Source of the DNA: Cryptomeria japonica
Taxonomy: Eukaryota > Streptophyta > Pinopsida > Cupressales > Cupressaceae
Direction: 5' to 3'
DNA length: 64,000 nucleotides
Assembly: GCF_030272615.1 (NCBI RefSeq)
Contig: NC_081409.1
Location: 879,069,220-879,133,219, forward strand
A program made the position numbers and the translations under genes. The notes under the pieces were generated by a model. The model was given only the letters and a program-made list of their open reading frames with translations. It did not search any database and was not told the DNA's origin. Positions 23,896 through 36,140 of the stretch are shown here, one piece after another; the first letter of the stretch is position 1, and every line of letters starts with the position of its first letter.

Positions 23896-24308
23896 ACCCA
23901 AGGAATCATAAGAATAATGTATAATCCACTTCCATCAATAGGTTAAGAGCATTGCCCCCACTTTAGACATGACTATGAAAAAGCGTGATGCAAGACGCAT
24001 GGAGCATTATCTTGATGGCAGATTTATAACAAGCCATGGTTGGGATGGATGGACGAATGGATGAAGTGAATGGGATCACAACAAGTCTAAAAGACAATGG
24101 AGTTATAGCCTTTTACGAGTGGCGTCTGTTTGCCAAGTTTTCACCATCGCACTTACCCAAGGTGCCACCAGAGTGGTTGTTCACCGTTTGGATGCATGAT
24201 TTTTCTTTACTCTTTTTTATGTTTGTGTATTTTCTTCAGGTCATTTTATCTGGATGTTTTTGGTATTTTTGCCAGTATATATGGGAGCCTGATGCTCTGT
24301 GCAGCTTT

Positions 24309-25495
24309 TTAGGTGTAAAACCATTTGAGGTGCATGTTGTTGATTGGATCTGCTGGTGGTTCTCCTTCTGACGTAGCCAACTGATATGCCCCAGACCCAA
24401 ATACAATAGTGACAACATATGGACCCAGCCAATTTGATTCAAAATTTCCTTGATGTTCTCGGTTGGGTTGGTTATGAGGATTTTCTCGAAGAACAAGATC
24501 ACCTACCTCGAATGTACGAGGCCTAACTCAATGATTATAACTTCTCCTCATGCGCTGCTGATAGGCTTTGAGGTGGTTGTATGCAGCTTGTTGCTTTTCA
24601 TCAAGTAGCTCTAAGTCTTGAAGATGAGATACTCTGTATGTGTCATCATCTATGAGATTGTATAAGGAAACCCGTAGTGATGGGATCTCGACCTCAATAG
24701 GTAAAATAGCTTATGCACCATAGACCAATGAGTAGGGAGTTGCGCCTGTAGGGGTTCGAATGCTAGTTCGATATGCCCATAGTGCTGGATTCAATTGAAT
24801 ATGCCAATCATGACCGGCATCATTGATTGTTTTCTTTAGGATCCTCAATATGTTCTTGTTTGATGCTTCGGCCTGACCATTGCCTTGTGGGTAATAGGCA
24901 GTGGAAAAGTGGTGTTGGATGTGAAATTTCTCGCAGAGTTCACAGACATCTTGATTTTTGAAAGGAAGACCGTTATCTGTGATGACAGACATGGGTACAC
25001 CATACCAACAGATGATTTAATTGAGGATGAATGAGGCGATCTACTTGCCAGTAACTTGGGTAAGTGGAACAGCTTCGATCCACTTTGTGAAATAGTCGGT
25101 GGCGGTAATAATGAATTTATGGCCATTGGATGAAGATGGATGGATTTTACCCACAAGGTCAAGGCCCCATTGACAAAAAGGCCATGGTGTCATGATTGGT
25201 TGTAATTCTTGTGCTGGTGCATGTATCAGGTCTCCATGAACTTGACATTTCTTGCACTTCTTAACAAAGTAGTATGAGTCTTTTTCCATAGATGGCCAAT
25301 AGTATCTATTACGCAGGAGTTTCTTGGCTAGTGACGGACCACTTGCATGAGTTCCACAAATTCCTTCATGTACCTCTTCTAAGGCCTTTGTTATCTCATC
25401 TTGTTCTAGACATCGAAGGAGAGTACCATCAAGACTACGTCGGTATAGGGTTTCGGCAATAATGGTATATCGAGCAGTTTGGCAAATGAAGGTTT
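24309..25495 (-). pseudogene. Integrase of element C
   Basis: Minus-strand translation shows a Gypsy integrase. It has part of the N-terminal zinc-binding region (CKKCQVHGD), the catalytic core (GLDLVGKIHP, ITATDYFTKWIEAVPL with the first D; VPMSVITDNGLPFKN with the second; YPQGNGQAEASNKNIL with the E), and a C-terminal GPY/F-like module (NWLGPYVVTIVFGSGAYQL) ending MHLKWFYT at a stop at 24309. It would insert the cDNA into the genome. In-frame stops around 25020, 24700 and 24540 inactivate it. It follows the second RNase H in the same frame. Confidence 0.9.
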
Positions 25496-27500
25496 TACGT
25501 TAGTTATTTGATTGGTTAGGAGGAAGGGTGTGGTCGCGGAGATAAGTGTAGAACTCACTGTACCATGGGGATTCAGAACCGACAAGGTGACATATCATCT
25601 CGGATTCAGGGATATCATAAGCAGGGATCCAAATTTGTTCTACCAAGAACTCGTAGCATGTTGAATTATGCGAAAGATCTAGGAGAGATGTGATGGTAGT
25701 CATAGCGTCAGCAGCTCGATTCTGATCTCTTGGTATTTGCTCAAAGGTGATAGTAGTAAATGATGCCTTTAATTTGTCCACCATTTGCTTGTATGGCATG
25801 AGTTTGTCATCCTTGGTCTGATATTCATCTGTTGCTTGTCGAATGACCAGTTGGGAGTCGCCATAGACTTGTAGTTCTTGTAAATTCCATTGTATGGCTA
25901 GCCTGAGTCCTGTGATCAAAGCCTCATACTCTGCTATGTTATTTGTGAATGGAAATGTGAGCCTGTAAGACTTTGGGATGTTGTCACCTTGAGGTGTGAT
26001 AAATAGAATGCCTGCCCCCAAGCCATGCCTAGTGTATGAACCATCAAAGTATAGCTTCCATGGTGGTATCTCTATGATCATGAATATCTCTTCATCTAGA
26101 AAATTGGAAATGAGGGGATGATTGCCTATGAGGGGTGCCTCGGCCAGCTGATCTGCAATAACTTTCCCTTTAATAGCCTTACGATCCACATACTCAATGT
26201 CAAACTCATTGAGAATCATTACCCATTTGGCCAAGTGGTCTGTCAATGATGCTTTGCTGAGTAAGTACTTGAGTGGATCAATCTTTGCAATGAGTTGTAC
26301 CTTGTGTGTTAATAGATAGTGCCTTAGTTTAGTGGCTACCAATATTACTGCTAGGCAAGCTCGCTAAATAGGTGTGTAATTGAGTTCATAGCCCACCAGT
26401 GTACGAGAGATGTAGTAAACAGTGCACTCTTTCCCTTCTGCATGATGTTGTGCCAATAGTACACCCAATGTTGTACTTGTTGCTGATATATAGAGTACTA
26501 GAGGTCGACTTGGATCTGGTGGGATCAGTAATGGTGTATTCATGAGATAGTCTTTGAGCATTTGGAATGCTTGCTAGCATCTGGCATCCCACTGAAAGTG
26601 GATGTTCTTGTGTAACAGGTGTGTAAAAGGATGACATTTATCTGCCAGTTGTGCAATGAATCTTTGGATGGATTGTAGCTGTCCTTGTAATGTTCTTAGC
26701 TGACTGATATTCTTTGGTGGTGGCATGTCCATGATTGCTTTTACCTTTGATGGGTCGACCTCAATACCTTTGCTTGAGACAATGTATCCTAGAAGCTTCC
26801 CGGAGGTTACTCCAAAGATACATTTCTTTGGGTTGAGTTGAACATGGTATTGTTCTAGTCTATCAAAGATTTTATCTAATATGTCGAGATGACCTTCTCT
26901 AGTGAGTGATTTTGCTAGTAAGTCATCAACATAATCTTCCATCATAGTATGCATCATGTCATGGAAGATGATGGTCATTGCCCATTGATAGGTTGCTCTT
27001 GCATTCTTTAGACCCGAAGGCATTACATTCCAGCAATATGTGCCCCATGGACATGTGAAGGTTGTCTTAAGTTGATCCTTTGGTGCAATTTTTATCTGAT
27101 TGTATCCTGAAAAGCCATCCATGAGTGAAAGCATGGCATGTCCTGTTGTCGGATCTACTATGAAGTTGATATTTGGGAGAGGGAAGTCATCCTTAGGACA
27201 TGCCATAGTTAGATCTCTAAAGTTAGTACAAATGCGGATGCCCCCTTTTGGTTTGCTGATAGGAACAATGTTGGAGATCCAGTCTACATAATCAATTGGT
27301 CTAATGAAACCAACATCTAGGAGTTTCTTGAGTTTTTTTTTGACTAATATTGTAATTTGAGGATGCATCTTGCAAAGCTTCTACTTGACAGGTTTGGCTC
27401 CTTCTGCTATGGTGGGGTGATGCATGACTAAATCAGGATCAAGCCCAGGCATGTCTACATATGACCATGCGAAGTTAATCTGGCGCTTCTAGAAGAATTT
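25496..27500 (-). pseudogene. RT and dual RNase H of element C
   Basis: On the minus strand the segment begins with the Gypsy RT lead-in FAWSYVDMPGLDPDLVMHHP. RT follows (FIRPIDYVDWISNIVP, KGGIRICTNFRDL, CPKDDFPLPNI, MDGFSGYNQI, catalytic YVDDLLAKS, 26574-27368). The connection/RNase H domain (PLVLYISATSTTLGVLLAQ, 26364-26561) is next, then a second RNase H (LYFDGSYTRHGLGAG, YEALITGLRLA, VYGDSQLVIRQ and RDQNRAADAM, 25500-26342) with recognisable D, E, D, D positions. A second RNase H downstream of the first is the Tat-lineage hallmark. All parts share one frame, interrupted by stops. Confidence 0.9.
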
Positions 27501-28784
27501 GAAAAACTTAGGCTGTTCCTCTGGAGTGATAAGAGATGCCAGATGTATGAGGTGAGGAGTTTTAGGAGTCCCCACATTGTATTCTTTGGTTTCTTCAATG
27601 AGAATCGTTGATCATTCCTGTTGTGTGCTACAGGGAAGAATGTCAAACCTTTCATCCTCAGGCGCCTCAGAGAGGTTTTCACCATTGGATACGCTCTTTC
27701 TTTTTACTTTTGTTGAATCAAACAGTGTCACGGTGTGGTTTTCACTGGAAGATCCATGTTTTATTGTTATATTTTTGTAGTTGAAAGGTTTGGTATCCGC
27801 CCCGAAGTATGCTGCGCTATTAAGTTCTATGGTGAATCCAAATTTGTGATCCCCACTTGGTAGGTTATCCCTTAATTCCAAAAAGTCAATGATGGCCTCA
27901 TCATTTTGGAAGAGGTCAAGACATGGTGGATTTGGTTGGTTCCATTCGATGAGTTCAGGATGGATAATGGGCATTACTTCATCGATTAGGTTAAGTTTGT
28001 TAGATGTATCAATGAGGGTTAAGAGGTTGTGGTGAAGGTCATTAATGGTACTCTCCCTGTCAGAATCAGGTGTAGGATGAGATGTAGGGTCTATGGAAGA
28101 TGTTTCCAGCTCAGGAACCCAAGAAGTCTTTATCTGTGCTTCTTCGTAAATAGGGATGTCTTTGCGGGGTGGAGGTGGTGATGTGTCTTCCTCATCTGAA
28201 GTGTTAAGCTGTATGGAATCAAGTTCCCATTCATGTGAGTCAGTCTTTGAATCACTTTCCAGCATCTGATTACTATACCATACTGGGATGTCCTTTGTGT
28301 TAAATATTGTAGGTGTGATCAGTTGATGTACCTTTGTAGATGAAATGATCAGTGCTACAGGAAGGATGATGGGGATCAATGAATCCGATATGGGGAGTAT
28401 CGATAATGTTGACTCAGTTGGTTCTGCTGGAACTGTTGGTGTTGTAGATGCTATTGCGAGTTCTGATATAGTTGATGCTGCTAATGGTGCTATTGATGTT
28501 ATTGTTGTTACCGATGGGATTATGGGTTTATTTGGTGGGATGATTGGCATTGTAGATGGTTGTGTTGGGTTTTTGAGCCTCGGTGGGGCAGTTGCGATGG
28601 GGTTTGATGCTCCTTTGATAATGAAAGGTGTCCTCTTTGCAATAGGCTGATATAGTGGTTTGCTGGGTTTTCCTTTGAATTTGAGCTTAGGAAAGATCGT
28701 CTTTTCAAAGCCTAGGCTTGTATTGTCTTTGGGCTTCAATTCTGGCAGCAGTGGTTCATGTCTTCCTTGTTTGCAAGATCCCAA
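27501..28784 (-). pseudogene. Pro/Thr/Ser-rich linker of C pol
   Basis: An open frame of about 390 codons (27612-28784) with no enzymatic motif, rich in P, T, S and I with acidic patches (NTSDEEDTSPPPPRKD). It lies between the protease region and RT in the RT frame. Its first residues complete a G-patch-like motif whose beginning is in another frame (28785-28960), so a one-base indel near 28787 is likely. It is probably a disordered spacer of the polyprotein. Confidence 0.65.
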
Positions 28785-29975
28785 AGCACTTTGCCATCAT
28801 AACCCAATCTTTGCATAATGAGTAGGCCTTTGCCATATTGAGCCATAGGAAGTGTAACTTGTGGCATATCAGTAGTGATGGGATCTTTATAGATCCATTC
28901 TGCTAAGTCCTCATCTTTGGTTTCTTCTTCTTGACTCTTCCCAAGGATGAAAGGTGTCAAAGCACATGCTAGCGTGAACAGTGGTCATTGAAGTAACTGT
29001 TGTGGTTTGCCATGTGTTCTAGGAGAAGTGGGCATTTGTCCCACAAAAAAGAGTTGTCTCAAATTGTATTCCCCAGGACCTTCCTCTGCTATTTTCATCT
29101 TAAGCTTTTCTTGCTTGGGTATAGGGGTGTTTGAACTGGCAAGAGAGGCTAGACTTATATATGATGTGGAGGAAATGGCTTCTCTATTATTAGGAATGGT
29201 AATCTTTGGTTGATGACTAATATTATGACAATATGCAAAGGGATTTGCATCGCCCAGGATTGTGATCTCTACACCGTTATGTGGGAACTTGATACATTGA
29301 TGGTAGGTAGATAGAACGGCTTGCATGGCATGTATCCAAGGTCTTCCTAACAATAGATTGTATGGTAGAGGAAGGTCCAGAACCTGACAGATGATATGTT
29401 TTACCACAAGGGCCACTCAGATTGGTAGTAACACAACTCCTTTGGATGAATGCTCTGCATCGTCATAGGCTTTGATTGTGATCTTCTTACGGGGATCGAC
29501 TGATTCTATGGCATATCCCAATGTTGTGACCAACTGCAGTGTACAAATATTTAAGCCTGATCCATTATTGACCAAGACTCGCTTGATCCTATGTTGGTTG
29601 ATAAAGCCTTCAATGTGTCGCGAAGCATTATGAGGTTTCCGAAAGGAATAGTTGTCACTTTCAGAAAAAGTGAGACAAGGTGATGACTTTAGACTTCCAA
29701 CCATGGCTTGAAATTGGTCTATACTTAGGTTGGCAAGGACTGACACTTCTTGGAGAGCTTGATCCAAGATTGTTTTATGAGATGGAGATAGGTGCAATAG
29801 CTCTAAAATGGATATAAGTGCAGGCATTTTGTCTAATTGTTCCACAAGTTGGTATGGAGGTGGTGCCTTGTGGAGCTGCCTTTATGGTAACCTTGTCGTG
29901 ACGTGTAACAACATTGCAATTGGAGTTGGGATTCTTGATGGTTATAGTGGCAATTTGTTCACTGGCATCATACAA
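28785..29975 (-). pseudogene. Protease region of element C
   Basis: The minus-strand segment contains a retropepsin-like fold: RVLVNNGSGLNICT (about 29560), then YNLLLGRPWIHAMQAV downstream (about 29330), as in Tat and Athila proteases. The family motif is VDxGSxLN-like; here the catalytic Asp position reads N, so it would be inactive even without the stop at 29417. A G-patch-like piece, YGKGLLIMQRLGYDGK, sits at about 28785-28860. Upstream is a linker (29846-29975) in another frame. Assignment rests on order and these motifs. Confidence 0.75.
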
Positions 29976-29999
29976 GTGATTTACAGTATAATTATACGT

Positions 30000-31610
30000 A
30001 GCCTATGTATAATCTGTGGTATCAGTGCCTCTCCTGGAAGTGGAAGGACCCCTTTGATCTTGTGATGGAAGCAGATTTTTGAACATCAGATGATCATTGT
30101 TTGTTGTTTCTGGGTCATGCCCTTTGATTTCAATTTCACCTCGGTCAATAAGATCCTAAATAAGATCATTCAATCTATGACAATTACTTGTCTTGTGTCC
30201 TCTCCCTTGATGGAAATCACAATGTTCAATATCTCTCCACCATGCAAGTTTGACCTGAGGTTCATAGTTTGATGTTTTAGGTAGAGTTACCAAATTTTGA
30301 GAAACCAATTGTCGCAACACTGTCTCGATAGGTTCCCCTAAGGGAGTGTATGTTCATTTTTGTTTATGCTGACGAGGTTTGGGTTCGTCATGAGATGTGA
30401 TGCGACCTTGATTTGAAGGAACAATTGTGTTATTCTAAGGTGGGGGATTTTGTCCTGCAAATTGAACCACAGGTTGTGCACTTTTGATAGTTCTGGCATC
30501 CACAACCCCATCATTGACAATATTCTTGTTTTTGTTCCAGAATCTTGGTTTGTCACTATTGAAGTGTGGACGAGGACTATCCTTTGGTTCATTATAGATT
30601 TTGATAAGTCCTTTCTTGATGAGGGCTCACTCACATTTCAAACCCTTGGTGATCATGTCCTTAAAAGAGTCTATGTCTTTGAAATCCAAGTGAAACTCCA
30701 TTTCTTCATTTAAGTTGGAAATGAATATTTCCACTAGTTCTCATTCATGTAACTAAAGAGAATGTCTGCTAGATATTTGACACCATCGTTGTAGGAATAC
30801 TGAGAATAGTTCACCTAGTTTTTGTTTAGTGTTGCACAGATCAACCATGGTGATGTCGCGTTCAATGTTATGAGATTAATGTACCAAGAACTTCTGAATT
30901 AGTTCTTCAAAGGTCCTAATGCCACCTGGTAGCCAGGAAAACCATGATGTGGTTGTTCCTCCCAAGCTTTGGGGAAAAATTCATATCAGGTAGGTGTCCT
31001 CATATGCCACTTCGAGGCAAGCTAAATGAAATTCTTGGACATGATCGCGAGGATCTCCCTTTCCTCTATATTTTTTGAATTTGGGTGTTTCAAATCCTCG
31101 TGGAAAGGGTGGCATAGAAAGATTCCTATCAAAGGGATAGGGACAGATGTCATTGAGTGAGAATTGGTTAGTCTTTACACTACTATGAATTTGTTGGGTG
31201 AGATTTTCAACTTGTTGCCGCAACATCTCCATTTTATTTGGAGGAGGAGGTGGTGGGTTACCTCGAGGAATGTTATATCTGATGGGATCTCTACCTCTTT
31301 CTTCTTCATGGTGACTTTATCATTTTGATGCTTGTCTTAATTGGGCAAGATCAAAGTCAGAGGGGAGTTTGGCTCCTTCTTGAGCGAGCTTTAAAAAGTG
31401 AGCATCTGCATTGCTCCTGAGTATTTCATCAAAAAGTCTGTTAAAAAGAGGGTTATGCTAGGCCCTTTCTATTGTTGCAGGAGTAGGAGTACTTGGGTTT
31501 TCATCATTTGTATTTCCTCCAAGTGCTTCTTGAAATTCATTGATATTTTCCTCCTCTTCTTCTTCAATTTCTGCTTCTCGTTGCCTTGAGTGTGATCAGG
31601 TGTGAGCCAT
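30000..31610 (-). pseudogene. Gag of element C
   Basis: The start is placed at the ATG at 31610 (MAHT). Codons then give an acidic stretch, RGKGDPRDHVQEFHLACLEVAYEDTYL and TSWFSWLPGGIRTFEELIQKF, a typical retrotransposon gag capsid core (about 30880-31100). A zinc-knuckle-like CDFHQGRGHKTSNC lies near 30190-30240, of the form usual in Tat/Athila gag. At least eight stops and a frameshift are present. Gag would assemble particles and bind RNA. Confidence 0.85.
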
Positions 31611-33953
31611 TTTGTTTACAAGTTTTTGTTGAAGTTGAGCAAAAATGATGATGAGCTATTGATGAAATGAGAGATTGATGGTTGGTGAATTGTGTTGCAT
31701 GTGGATCTCTAGCACTTTTAAGGTAGATGTAACAGAAATTCCTTCTTTGAATTGCTTGTTTGTTTGATAAGGTTTGGTGTGATAAGGTGTAGAGAAATCT
31801 GAGATGTGTTACAGATTTAACTACCTAGTAATGAGAGGATTCACTCATGAACTAGTTTTAACCTGCGTAGATGTGTCTCTTAGGATGAGCTTATCCTAGA
31901 TGTAGAAACAATCTAAAAAGTGATGGGATGTGTTTGATTCAAGCAATATCTAAAAGAGAACTAAGGACAAGAACCTCTTAATGTTTTGAGGGTTGGAACA
32001 GATTAATGATGAAGTGATGATGTATGAGTGAGATAATGGATGAAATGTTTTAACTTCAATAAAATCTTTGTGTCATAAATGGAACAAATTCTACCTCTTC
32101 CCTTTCGAGCATTGGTGGCATTTCTTGAGTTATGTTGTATGTGATACAAATGTTTGGGAAGAAGTTCGGATTAATCTTGCCTCCTTGGTTTTTGTGATAA
32201 CTCAAAGCTCTGTATTACATAAAATATCTACAGTTTAATGACTCTGAATCAAATTCGTTTGTTTTGCCTTGAAGGTAGAGACGCATGTGACGTAGAAAAA
32301 CTCTATGAGAGACAAAGATTTGCCTATTTAGATAGAAGAATTTCCTCCTTTTGATCAAAGCCTTTGAGCTCAATGGTCTTCTTTTCAAGTTGATGTTCTG
32401 ATGATGATTCTTCTTTCGCAAGATGTGAAGAATGGTCATAAAGTTTGATTCTTTCCTTTGGTTTTTTTTGATCTCTTGGGTTGTTTTGAAAGATGTTTGG
32501 TTGGATGAATACTTGTTTTGATTTTTGGATTTTTCTTTGACAAGAAAACAAAGCAAGCACACAAACACAATAATATTGCCTTAAAAGGCACAAATGAGTA
32601 TGGGTCTAGATCAACCCAATCTTTGGACTTTTTATGACCCTTTCCTTTAAGTGTATTTTAGGTGTTTTTCTTTCCAAAGCCTGAAGCCGGCTCAATTTGT
32701 ACTTGGTCTTGACTAAAACAAAAACACTTTAAACACTTTGTATCTCTAAGGTCAAATGGCCAGTTGTGATAAATTTATCCCACATCTTGATATTTCTTTG
32801 ACTTTGGTACTACATACCTTATGAATCCCACCGTGGCAGGTAAGGATGTGATATACTATGTCTTGCGCGAGTACAACAAATAGATGATCCCTATGATGGG
32901 GGAGTCACCACTTTTATCAAGCCACAAGTGACTTTTGAAAAAGCTATGTTTTTACACAAGGAAGTATGTATGGTGAGTATCTTGGGAGCAAAACCATCTA
33001 TGCTCTTGCATTGAATTATATCTCAAATATTTTCAATCAATAGAATGGGTGGGCTTCTACTTAAAGGCGTTTAGTCATTTTTGATGTCTTTGGACATAAG
33101 TTCATTCTGCAGTGACTCACTTAAGAGCCTTGTAACTTGTGGTGGGGCCCATTTGTCCTTTTTGCAAGTTACACTATAGGAATAGCGGCTCGAAGGATTT
33201 ACCGCGCGAGGTTGTTCCCAAGAGTGATGTGTCTCTTGGCAGGCCTCTCTTAAAAAGATAAAAATTTGAGTGTTACTAACACTTTTCTCTTGAACCTAGG
33301 ACCACGAAAGCCAAGGGAGAGGATAGTTTGTGTTAGAAGTAGGACCACTCGACCAACTTTTTGCACAAGTGTGCCAAGCATGAAAAACACTTGTTCTTTT
33401 TAACTTGCCATCGCAATGTGTTCTAACTATTTGGAGATGTTGATCCAACAATCATGGTGTTCTTTTTAACCCCAAATGCAAAATTTTACGTAAACTCATA
33501 ACTTTGAAAATCCTGGTCAACTTAATTTGAAGCACGTATGAAGGAAAAATCGCTTTGCAAAAAATCTTGAAACAAGTGGATTGTAAGTTTTAATTGCACC
33601 AAAATTGAAGTGTGGATTGTAAATTTTTGCTTAAGTTTGATGCTAGAAATGAATTTGTTTTGTTGATTTTAAGCACCAAATGAAAAGTTAAGCCTAAACT
33701 TGCAATAAACAAAAGTTGTTTTGTTCAATTTTAGAGCACCAAACACAAATTTTGATCCTAAGCTTGCAAGAAAGCAAATTTTGTGTTGTTCAATTTTAAA
33801 ACACCAAAAGGAAGTTTTTGATTTTAAAGAGGTTAGTTTTTAGACCTGCACAAGAGACAAATAGTTAGTAAAAATCAAACCTATGGTGGGCTTCCACAAG
33901 CCTAAGAATTTTTCTTTTTTCGATTATAGGGTCGTTTTTACAGCGTTCTATTA
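31611..33953 (-). other. Leader of element C
   Basis: About 2.3 kb between gag and the 10-mer array, with no supported gene. Short antisense and sense frames lack motifs. Around 33480-33840 are loosely repeated phrases on CACCAAA...AAGTTTTG. Confidence 0.6.
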
Positions 33954-34184
33954 CAATAGCACTACTCTGTGTTTAAACAGAAGTGTTATTTAACACAAAT
34001 GCACTAAAAGAAGAAAAATGACAGAGAAGGCAAAAGTGCTCAAACATGCTCAGTAGCGCCAAAACAAGGTCAAAAGCACTCAAACAATGTCAATAGCGCT
34101 AAACTTGGTACAATAGTGCTATTGTAAGAACAATAGCACTAGAACAACAAGTTGCAATAGCGCTACAATGTGATCAATAGCGTT
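33954..34184 (-). repeat. Array of AGYRCTWTTG motifs, right copy (inverted)
   Basis: On the plus strand this reads CAAWAGYRCT: CAATAGCACT at 33954 and 34131, CAAAAGTGCT at 34031, CAAAAGCACT at 34071, CAATAGCGCT at 34091 and 34155, CAATAGTGCT at 34111, and CAATAGCGTT at 34175; others are degenerate. It is the reverse complement of the motif at 19059-19330. It sits about 80 bp inside the primer site, at the 5' end of the C internal region. Confidence 0.85.
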
Positions 34185-34261
34185 AAAGCGCAACCTATGT
34201 GTCAAGTTCAACATTCAAACATGTTAGTTGTCAAAACAAATAATTGTTTTTTTAGGTCTTT

Positions 34262-34282
34262 GGATTCACGTCGGGTTCACCA
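34262..34282 (-). other. C primer binding site
   Basis: Two bases inside the LTR end, the minus strand reads TGGTGAACCCGACGTGAATC. Its complement ends in CCA like a tRNA 3' end. It is not the initiator-Met sequence used by the Copia elements here; I cannot name the tRNA with confidence. Confidence 0.7.
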
Positions 34283-34752
34283 AATGATGCTCTGCAAAAA
34301 GGGAAGGTTAGTCAATGATAACAAGACACAAACAAGAAGAAAAACCAAACTATTAGTGTCAGAAATCACAAACAAAATACTTTCCTACACAAGCATATCA
34401 AAAGAGATATCAAAAGCATGATAAAATATCTAACTAAGAAGGTAAATATGATGAGGCATCTCCAAATGCCTCCTAACATGCTCTTGGTTTCTTCTCCTTT
34501 GTTCCTCTCCTCTCCAAGTTCTAAAATAGTGTAGCTCTCAACAGCTTTTTGCACTATGGATGCTTATGGAGGTTTGAGATTGAAGTATTTGCTCTAAATG
34601 TGAATAAAAAACAAATACTATGCTATTGATACTAAAATGATTTATTTTATCCAAAATGACAATATATTAGTTGATTATACTAAAATGATCTCTCAAAATG
34701 CCTATAGCTTAAATGCATACAAGTTTTTAGGATTTGGATTATGAATAAATGA

Positions 34753-34765
34753 GCTCTATTTATAG
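34753..34765 (-). promoter_or_regulatory. TATA box of the C 5' LTR
   Basis: Minus-strand CTATAAATAGAGC, identical in the 3' LTR (17561-17573). Genomic transcripts would start about 30 bp downstream, near 34725. Confidence 0.7.
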
Positions 34766-35425
34766 GTAAAATGGAGCAATGGATGGTTGAGATTGAGTAA
34801 TCTCAACAAGGGTCAGGGTTGAATGATTTGAGATCCATGTGAGGGCTTTCAACCCAATCCCAAGATGACAAGTGTCAATGTGAGATAGGTTGAGAGGAGA
34901 GGGAATAAGCATTAAATTCTTGACATGACTTTGAGAGTTAAGGTTAAGGTTAGTTGAATGAATAAACTCTTTATTCAAAGAATAAAGCTTTTATCCAATG
35001 GATAAAGTCTTGTGCAAAGGTAAAAGGGATAACCATGGTCAAAGAAATAAATGCTTGAGGAGACACATGAGTGCAAGTTGAAATAATCATAAATGGTTAT
35101 GTAAGAGCCATTAATGATCATGTAAGAGCCATTAGTGGTTTTGGAAGACTTTGGAGGTTAAATTGTTGAACACACAAAGCATTAAATGTTTTTCAAAGAC
35201 TTTGAAGTCTTTGAGAAGTGACTCCAAGTTGCTTAGGAATGTGACAATAATTAGGAGATGGATTAGGCTAATTAGGAAGGGGTTAGAAGAATCTAGAAGG
35301 GGGTTTAGGAATGCAAGTGGGTTTGGTGGGTGAGGGAAAATAGGATTTTATTAAAATAAAAATTCATTTATTTCAATAAATATGTGCAAGTTGTATTTGT
35401 AGGAAAATGCAAGTGGGGGGGAATA

Positions 35426-35857
35426 TGTAGGATTTTGCCAAGATCAAGGGCACAATGAAAAGCATAAAAGAGACAATAGAATGAAAAGAACAAACTATAT
35501 TATCATCAATATGCAAATGATCAACTGGATTAACCAATACAATGAATAGAGGCCTGCTTATATAGGCAAGGCCATATGGATGTATGAGCACACAAATATG
35601 ATATGTGGCTCAATGAGAAACAAGGGTAGGTAAGAAATACTAAGGGTAGGTAGGAGAAATAATATAATATTCCACAAGAGGTGGATGACCTACCGAATGT
35701 GGAGTGTAACAACAAAATAAGATCACAAAAGGTGGAATTTTTCCTACAAGCTCTATCCCTAAGTGTCTCAAATCCAAACTACGAAGAGATGCATTATCCT
35801 AAGTTAACTTAAGTAGAGTGTAATAATATCCATAATGAATATTTATTTACACCAACA
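35426..35857 (-). repeat. 3' LTR of A2
   Basis: 432 bp; the minus strand reads TGTTGGTGTAAATAAATA...CCTACA. TATA (CTATATAAGC on the minus strand) at 35556-35565. Confidence 0.95.
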
Positions 35858-36140
35858 CCCCCGCTTAAGTGCAACTTAGGGGAATGAAGAGTCAAGTCAA
35901 CAATGCAAGATGGGTCCCGACTACTAGGCCATGATAGGTACCCATGTACAATATGCAAATGCAAGCAAAACTATGCAATGCAATCTCTCACAAACGGAGA
36001 AAGGGAGAAAACCCAGTGGGAAAAAACTCCCCCCTAAAAGAGAGATGAATGTACAAAAGACTCTCAAAGAAGAAGGACAAAACCTCAAAGAGGAAAAAGT
36101 CCCCCCCATTAGAGAGGAAGGAGAAGTCAGCTGACCCCCC
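35858..36140 (-). other. A2 3' UTR with G-runs and polypurine tract
   Basis: The minus strand shows GGGGGGG runs near 36135, 36103 and 36030, with TTTTTTCCCACTGGG and finally GCGGGGG against the LTR. Homologous to 13685-14009 of A1. Confidence 0.75.

Noticed and set aside
24036-24371. Plus-strand frame of 111 codons
   Set aside because: It overlaps the integrase C-terminus of C on the other strand and shows no domain.
28345-28650. Plus-strand frame of 101 codons
   Set aside because: Antisense of the Pro/Thr/Ser-rich linker of C pol, low-complexity.
34262-34282. Possible tRNA gene fragment
   Set aside because: Only the tRNA 3'-end complement is present at a primer site; no cloverleaf around it.
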